A DNA stretch of 34,943 bases from Spirosoma fluviale (GTDB taxonomy: Bacteria; Bacteroidota; Bacteroidia; Cytophagales; Spirosomataceae). Of this stretch, positions 32,453 to 34,943 are shown in pieces; within the stretch, counting starts at the first letter, position 1, and every line of letters starts with the position of its first letter. Where the stretch lies: assembly GCA_945906915.1 (NCBI GenBank), contig CAMDSI010000004.1, forward strand, positions 1 through 34,943. The letters run 5' to 3'. The notes beneath the pieces are model-generated. The model was not told where the DNA came from. It worked only from the letters and a program-made list of their open reading frames with translations, and did not search any database. The position numbers were made by a program, and so were the translations under genes.

Positions 32453-33856
32453 TTATTTCTTGTATTGTTGAATTAACTTGTAAATCGCCTTTTGTGTTTC
32501 CATGTTAGGGAAATATTCGAAAATTATTTCATGCTTGTCATAATCTAATAATAAACCTGATTCCAAGAAGTGAAAGGCCTCCTTGAATTGACCTGCTTTT
32601 ATTAAAAAGATGGCTGCTCGGTAATATAAATCGGCTTCCTCCGGAAGTTCATCGATCGCCGATAACATAATTTCTGCACACTTTTCGAAATCATCTAAAT
32701 CATAATGCAATTGTGCCCATTTGACCCAAGTAGGGGCGAAGAAGGAATCTAAATCAACGGATTTGGCATAAGCCTCATCCGCAGAAACGGGATTGCCTAA
32801 ATAGGATTCCACATCGGCTAAACCAGTCCAATAAAGTGGATTTAGGTCATTTAATTTCAGTGCTTTCTTTAGAAAATGCAGGGCTTCAAACCATTTGTCC
32901 ATCTCGGTTAAGCAAACAGCTAAGCCATAATAGCCTTCATCCCAAAGAGGGTCGACCTTAATCGCTTCTTTATAGTTTTCTAAAGCCCCCTCAAATTTAC
33001 GTTGACGCTCTAAACTAGCCCCTAAACAGCAATATAATTCTGGATTAGGGTCATCGTATTTCAAACATAATAGGTAGGATTCCTCTGCTTTTATGTATTC
33101 CTGAATATTCATATAGGTATTACCCAGGTTAAAAAGAGACGAGCCAAAAGTAGGTTCAATCGCCAGCGAATATTCATAGGCATCAATCGCCTTTTCGTAT
33201 TGTTTTAGCTTAGAATAGGCGATACCTAAATTATACCAAGCCGTAAAAGAGAATGGATCCGAATCAATGAATTGCTTATAATAGGGTATACTTTCATCGA
33301 TTTTGCCTATTTCGTCCAAACAATTAGCTAATTCCACCAGCGCATTTTCATTCTCTGGGTTCATTTCTAGACATTTCTTTAGCATGTCGACCGCCTCCCG
33401 AGGTTTACCCCAGGCTTGGTAACTTAATCCGATTCGAAAATAGACCTCGTCTTTTTCCTCTGTTCGGTCTAAGGAGGCTAAAAAAAGTTGGATGGATTCT
33501 TCGTGCTGGCCCATTTGGCTTAATAAATAGCCTTTAACGAGCGTTAATTCGATGTCGTTAGGGAAAAGCAAGATGGCATTTTCAATTAATTCCATCGCCT
33601 CTTCCGGCTTCTGCATTTCGCCTAAAATTTGTGCTTTCAGCGTAATCAACTCCAGCGAATAACTGAAGTGAGTCAGACCTAAATTTACGGCCTCTAGAGC
33701 TTGGTCAAAACGCGATTGAACAAAATAATGTTCAGCAATTTGTTCCAAGGTTTCTGCATCGAAAAACGCGTTTTCTTGCTGATTCAACATGTTCTCGTAA
33801 CGTTGTACGGAAGATTGAATGTCTTCTTTATTCTCGTCGAATTCGGGATCTAGCAT
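32453..33856 (-). CDS. Cytosolic tetratricopeptide-repeat protein
   Basis: A 467-residue protein with no signal peptide, built of about 12 TPR units; examples are FTAWYNLGIAYSKLKQYEKAIDAYEYSLAIEP and ELYCCLGASLERQRKFEGALENYKEAIKVDP. It starts with an acidic stretch (LDPEFDENKED) and ends in IYKLIQQYKK. Probably a cytoplasmic scaffold; partners unknown. It is divergent from the Ppx/GppA gene across 80-86 bp and upstream of the M16 gene. Bacteroidota genomes commonly carry such a protein, but its function is not established to my knowledge. Confidence 0.88.
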   Translation of the reverse strand: MLDPEFDENKEDIQSSVQRYENMLNQQENAFFDAETLEQIAEHYFVQSRFDQALEAVNLGLTHFSYSLELITLKAQILGEMQKPEEAMELIENAILLFPNDIELTLVKGYLLSQMGQHEESIQLFLASLDRTEEKDEVYFRIGLSYQAWGKPREAVDMLKKCLEMNPENENALVELANCLDEIGKIDESIPYYKQFIDSDPFSFTAWYNLGIAYSKLKQYEKAIDAYEYSLAIEPTFGSSLFNLGNTYMNIQEYIKAEESYLLCLKYDDPNPELYCCLGASLERQRKFEGALENYKEAIKVDPLWDEGYYGLAVCLTEMDKWFEALHFLKKALKLNDLNPLYWTGLADVESYLGNPVSADEAYAKSVDLDSFFAPTWVKWAQLHYDLDDFEKCAEIMLSAIDELPEEADLYYRAAIFLIKAGQFKEAFHFLESGLLLDYDKHEIIFEYFPNMETQKAIYKLIQQYKK

Positions 33857-33883
33857 TTTTCAGAATACATTTTTACTAAAATA

Positions 33884-33902
33884 AAGAATAATATTTATTC
33901 TT
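33884..33902. promoter_or_regulatory. Dyad between the divergent TPR and ppx genes
   Basis: AAGAATAA (33884-33891) and TTATTCTT (33895-33902) are exact inverted repeats around TAT. Placed in the shared promoter gap, it could be an operator, though AT-rich dyads also arise by chance. Confidence 0.35.
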
Positions 33903-33918
33903 GAACGCCTTTTCAGCT

Positions 33919-33926
33919 TATTTTTG
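33919..33926 (+). promoter_or_regulatory. Candidate -7 box of the ppx/gppA-type gene
   Basis: TATTTTTG matches TAnnTTTG exactly and ends 10 or 16 nt before the two possible start codons. A TTG at 33901-33903 is only 15 bp away, closer than the usual 19, so the -33 half is doubtful. Confidence 0.4.
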
Positions 33927-33942
33927 TTCCAAATAAATGATA

Positions 33943-34872
33943 ATGTCAAAAATCTGCGCGATTGCGGACCTCGGTACGAATACTTTTCAATTACTAATTT
34001 CACCTAAGAATGAATTTCAAGTTTTGAATCAGCTGCAAAGGCCAGTGGGCTTAGGGATGGGAGCAATGGAAAAGGTGACATTGCAGGAGGATGCCATGGA
34101 TCGTGCTTTTGTTTGTTTGAAGGAATTTAGTGACCTTTTTCTGGCCAAAGGTGGAGATTTGTCTGATTTTCGAGCCATTGGAACAAGCATAATAAGACGT
34201 GCTTCGAATGCGGATGCTTTTATTCAACGTGTTAAAAAGGAGTTAGGCATTCAAATTCAAGTGATTGATGGAATGCAAGAGGCTGAATATATCTATTCAG
34301 GTATACGAAATTCCTTGCCTGAACGTTGGGAGAAAACTAGTTTAGTGATGGATATTGGTGGAGGAAGTGTGGAATTTATCTTGTTTAAAGGTAATGAAGT
34401 GCTTTACCGGGCGAGTTTGGAACTGGGAGGTTTGCGTTTAAAATCGATGTTTTCTGTGAATCATGAATTCAATCTATCTATCATAGACGATTTAGATAGT
34501 TATGTTTCGAAAGAAATGCAGGTCTTATTTAGTGAATGCGAGAGGGCGAGGCCGGCTGTTTTAATAGGAGCCGCGGGAGCTTTTGAGACGATTTTAGAAT
34601 TAGAGAATAGACCAGGCCTTGCGCCGGCTTCCTGCGAAATAGACCTAGCTCAATTTCGATGGCATAAAAAGAGTTTAGATAGTTTGCCTTATCAGGATAG
34701 GGTAGTATACCCTGGAATGAAGGCTTTTAGAGCAAGTATTTTTCCATATGCGACTTTTTTAGTGGAGAAAGTAGTGACAGAATTAGGAATAAAAGAACTT
34801 TGGTTTTCGTCCTATAGTTTAAAGGAAGGATTTTGGTTTAAAGAACTCTCACCTTCGATTAAACAACCGTAG
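33943..34872 (+). CDS. Ppx/GppA-family exopolyphosphatase / pppGpp phosphohydrolase
   Basis: A ~309-residue member of the ASKHA-fold Ppx/GppA family. The phosphate-1 motif is AIADLGTNTFQLLI near the N-terminus; the phosphate-2 motif is LVMDIGGGSVEFILF with the preceding GMQEAEYIYSG. These enzymes cut terminal phosphate from polyphosphate or pppGpp. The length covers only the two core domains, without the C-terminal HD-like extension of E. coli Ppx. I start at the ATG giving MSKICAIADLG; an in-frame ATG two codons upstream (33937) is equally possible. Which substrate it prefers cannot be judged. Confidence 0.9.
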   Translation: MSKICAIADLGTNTFQLLISPKNEFQVLNQLQRPVGLGMGAMEKVTLQEDAMDRAFVCLKEFSDLFLAKGGDLSDFRAIGTSIIRRASNADAFIQRVKKELGIQIQVIDGMQEAEYIYSGIRNSLPERWEKTSLVMDIGGGSVEFILFKGNEVLYRASLELGGLRLKSMFSVNHEFNLSIIDDLDSYVSKEMQVLFSECERARPAVLIGAAGAFETILELENRPGLAPASCEIDLAQFRWHKKSLDSLPYQDRVVYPGMKAFRASIFPYATFLVEKVVTELGIKELWFSSYSLKEGFWFKELSPSIKQP

Positions 34873-34929
34873 AGATTGTAAAAAAAAAATTGTAAACTTG
34901 TAGTAAATAAGATTAATCAACCTCATCCT

Positions 34930-34943
34930 ATGGCTTTTTCGCT
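34930..34943 (+). CDS. Possible start of a further gene (3' partial)
   Basis: An ATG at 34930 opens M-A-F-S and runs off the window edge. The 57 bases before it are AT-rich, as expected of a promoter. Too little is visible to name it, and the ATG may not be a real start. Confidence 0.25.

Noticed and set aside
34871..34905. Terminator after the ppx-type gene
   Set aside because: A run of A between two ATTGTA words forms no stable GC-containing stem.

Overview
The window looks like chromosomal DNA of a Bacteroidota bacterium, and my guess is a member of the Cytophagales. The basis is an Oar-like TonB-dependent receptor with a carboxypeptidase-regulatory-like N-terminal domain, a PafA-type phosphatase, menaquinone synthesis through MenA, a SUF iron-sulfur locus with bacilliredoxin, very short intergenic gaps, start codons without clear Shine-Dalgarno sequences, and several -7 boxes of the Bacteroidota type TAnnTTTG. 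The order is an inference from protein style, not from a search. No tRNA, rRNA, CRISPR array, transposase or prophage gene was seen, so most of the window is housekeeping.

Layout. 1-1769 (+): end of metH, metF and a small CoA-binding protein, overlapping one another (methionine/one-carbon metabolism). 1774-5878 (-): a tight run transcribed leftwards of selD, an alpha/beta hydrolase, an RsmI-related methyltransferase, an MBL hydrolase, pssA and purS. 6136-9495 (+): a 1119-residue outer-membrane receptor ending in a perfect 18-bp terminator palindrome. 9496-9898: a gene-free repeat island with two copies of a terminator-plus-hairpin module and a palindrome that runs into the next gene. 9899-14219 (-): an HsdR_N-domain protein, pafA, UDP-glucose dehydrogenase and UDP-glucuronate decarboxylase (UDP-xylose supply). 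14287-15060 (+): AMP nucleosidase. 15092-19782 (-): argS, a membrane-anchored glutathione peroxidase, menA and a secreted TPR protein. 19887-21891 (+): tsaC and a CCA-adding enzyme, both tRNA genes, divergent from argS. 21938-23852 (-): a nitroreductase, then yceI and its marR-type regulator. 23963-24571 (+): maf. 24579-24905 (-): an IscA-type protein, divergent from the SUF cluster sufC-sufD-sufS-sufE-sufT-like plus bacilliredoxin at 25055-29479. 29545-33856 (-): a secreted M16 double-domain peptidase and a cytosolic TPR protein. 33943-34872 (+): a Ppx/GppA phosphatase, with the first bases of another possible gene at the end.

The most interesting material is non-coding. (a) A 33-nt core occurs twice in opposite orientation between yceI and the nitroreductase gene, each copy closed by a different hairpin stem; one of them forms the yceI terminator. 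(b) A perfect 10-bp dyad sits midway between the divergent -7 boxes of the IscA-type gene and sufC. (c) A MarR-style palindrome lies exactly inside the 19-bp spacer of the marR-yceI promoter. (d) The repeat island at 9566-9912 is built from small hairpins with GCA/GAA triloops separated by GACTA. The SUF locus also lacks sufB at its usual place. I saw no clearly new protein system.
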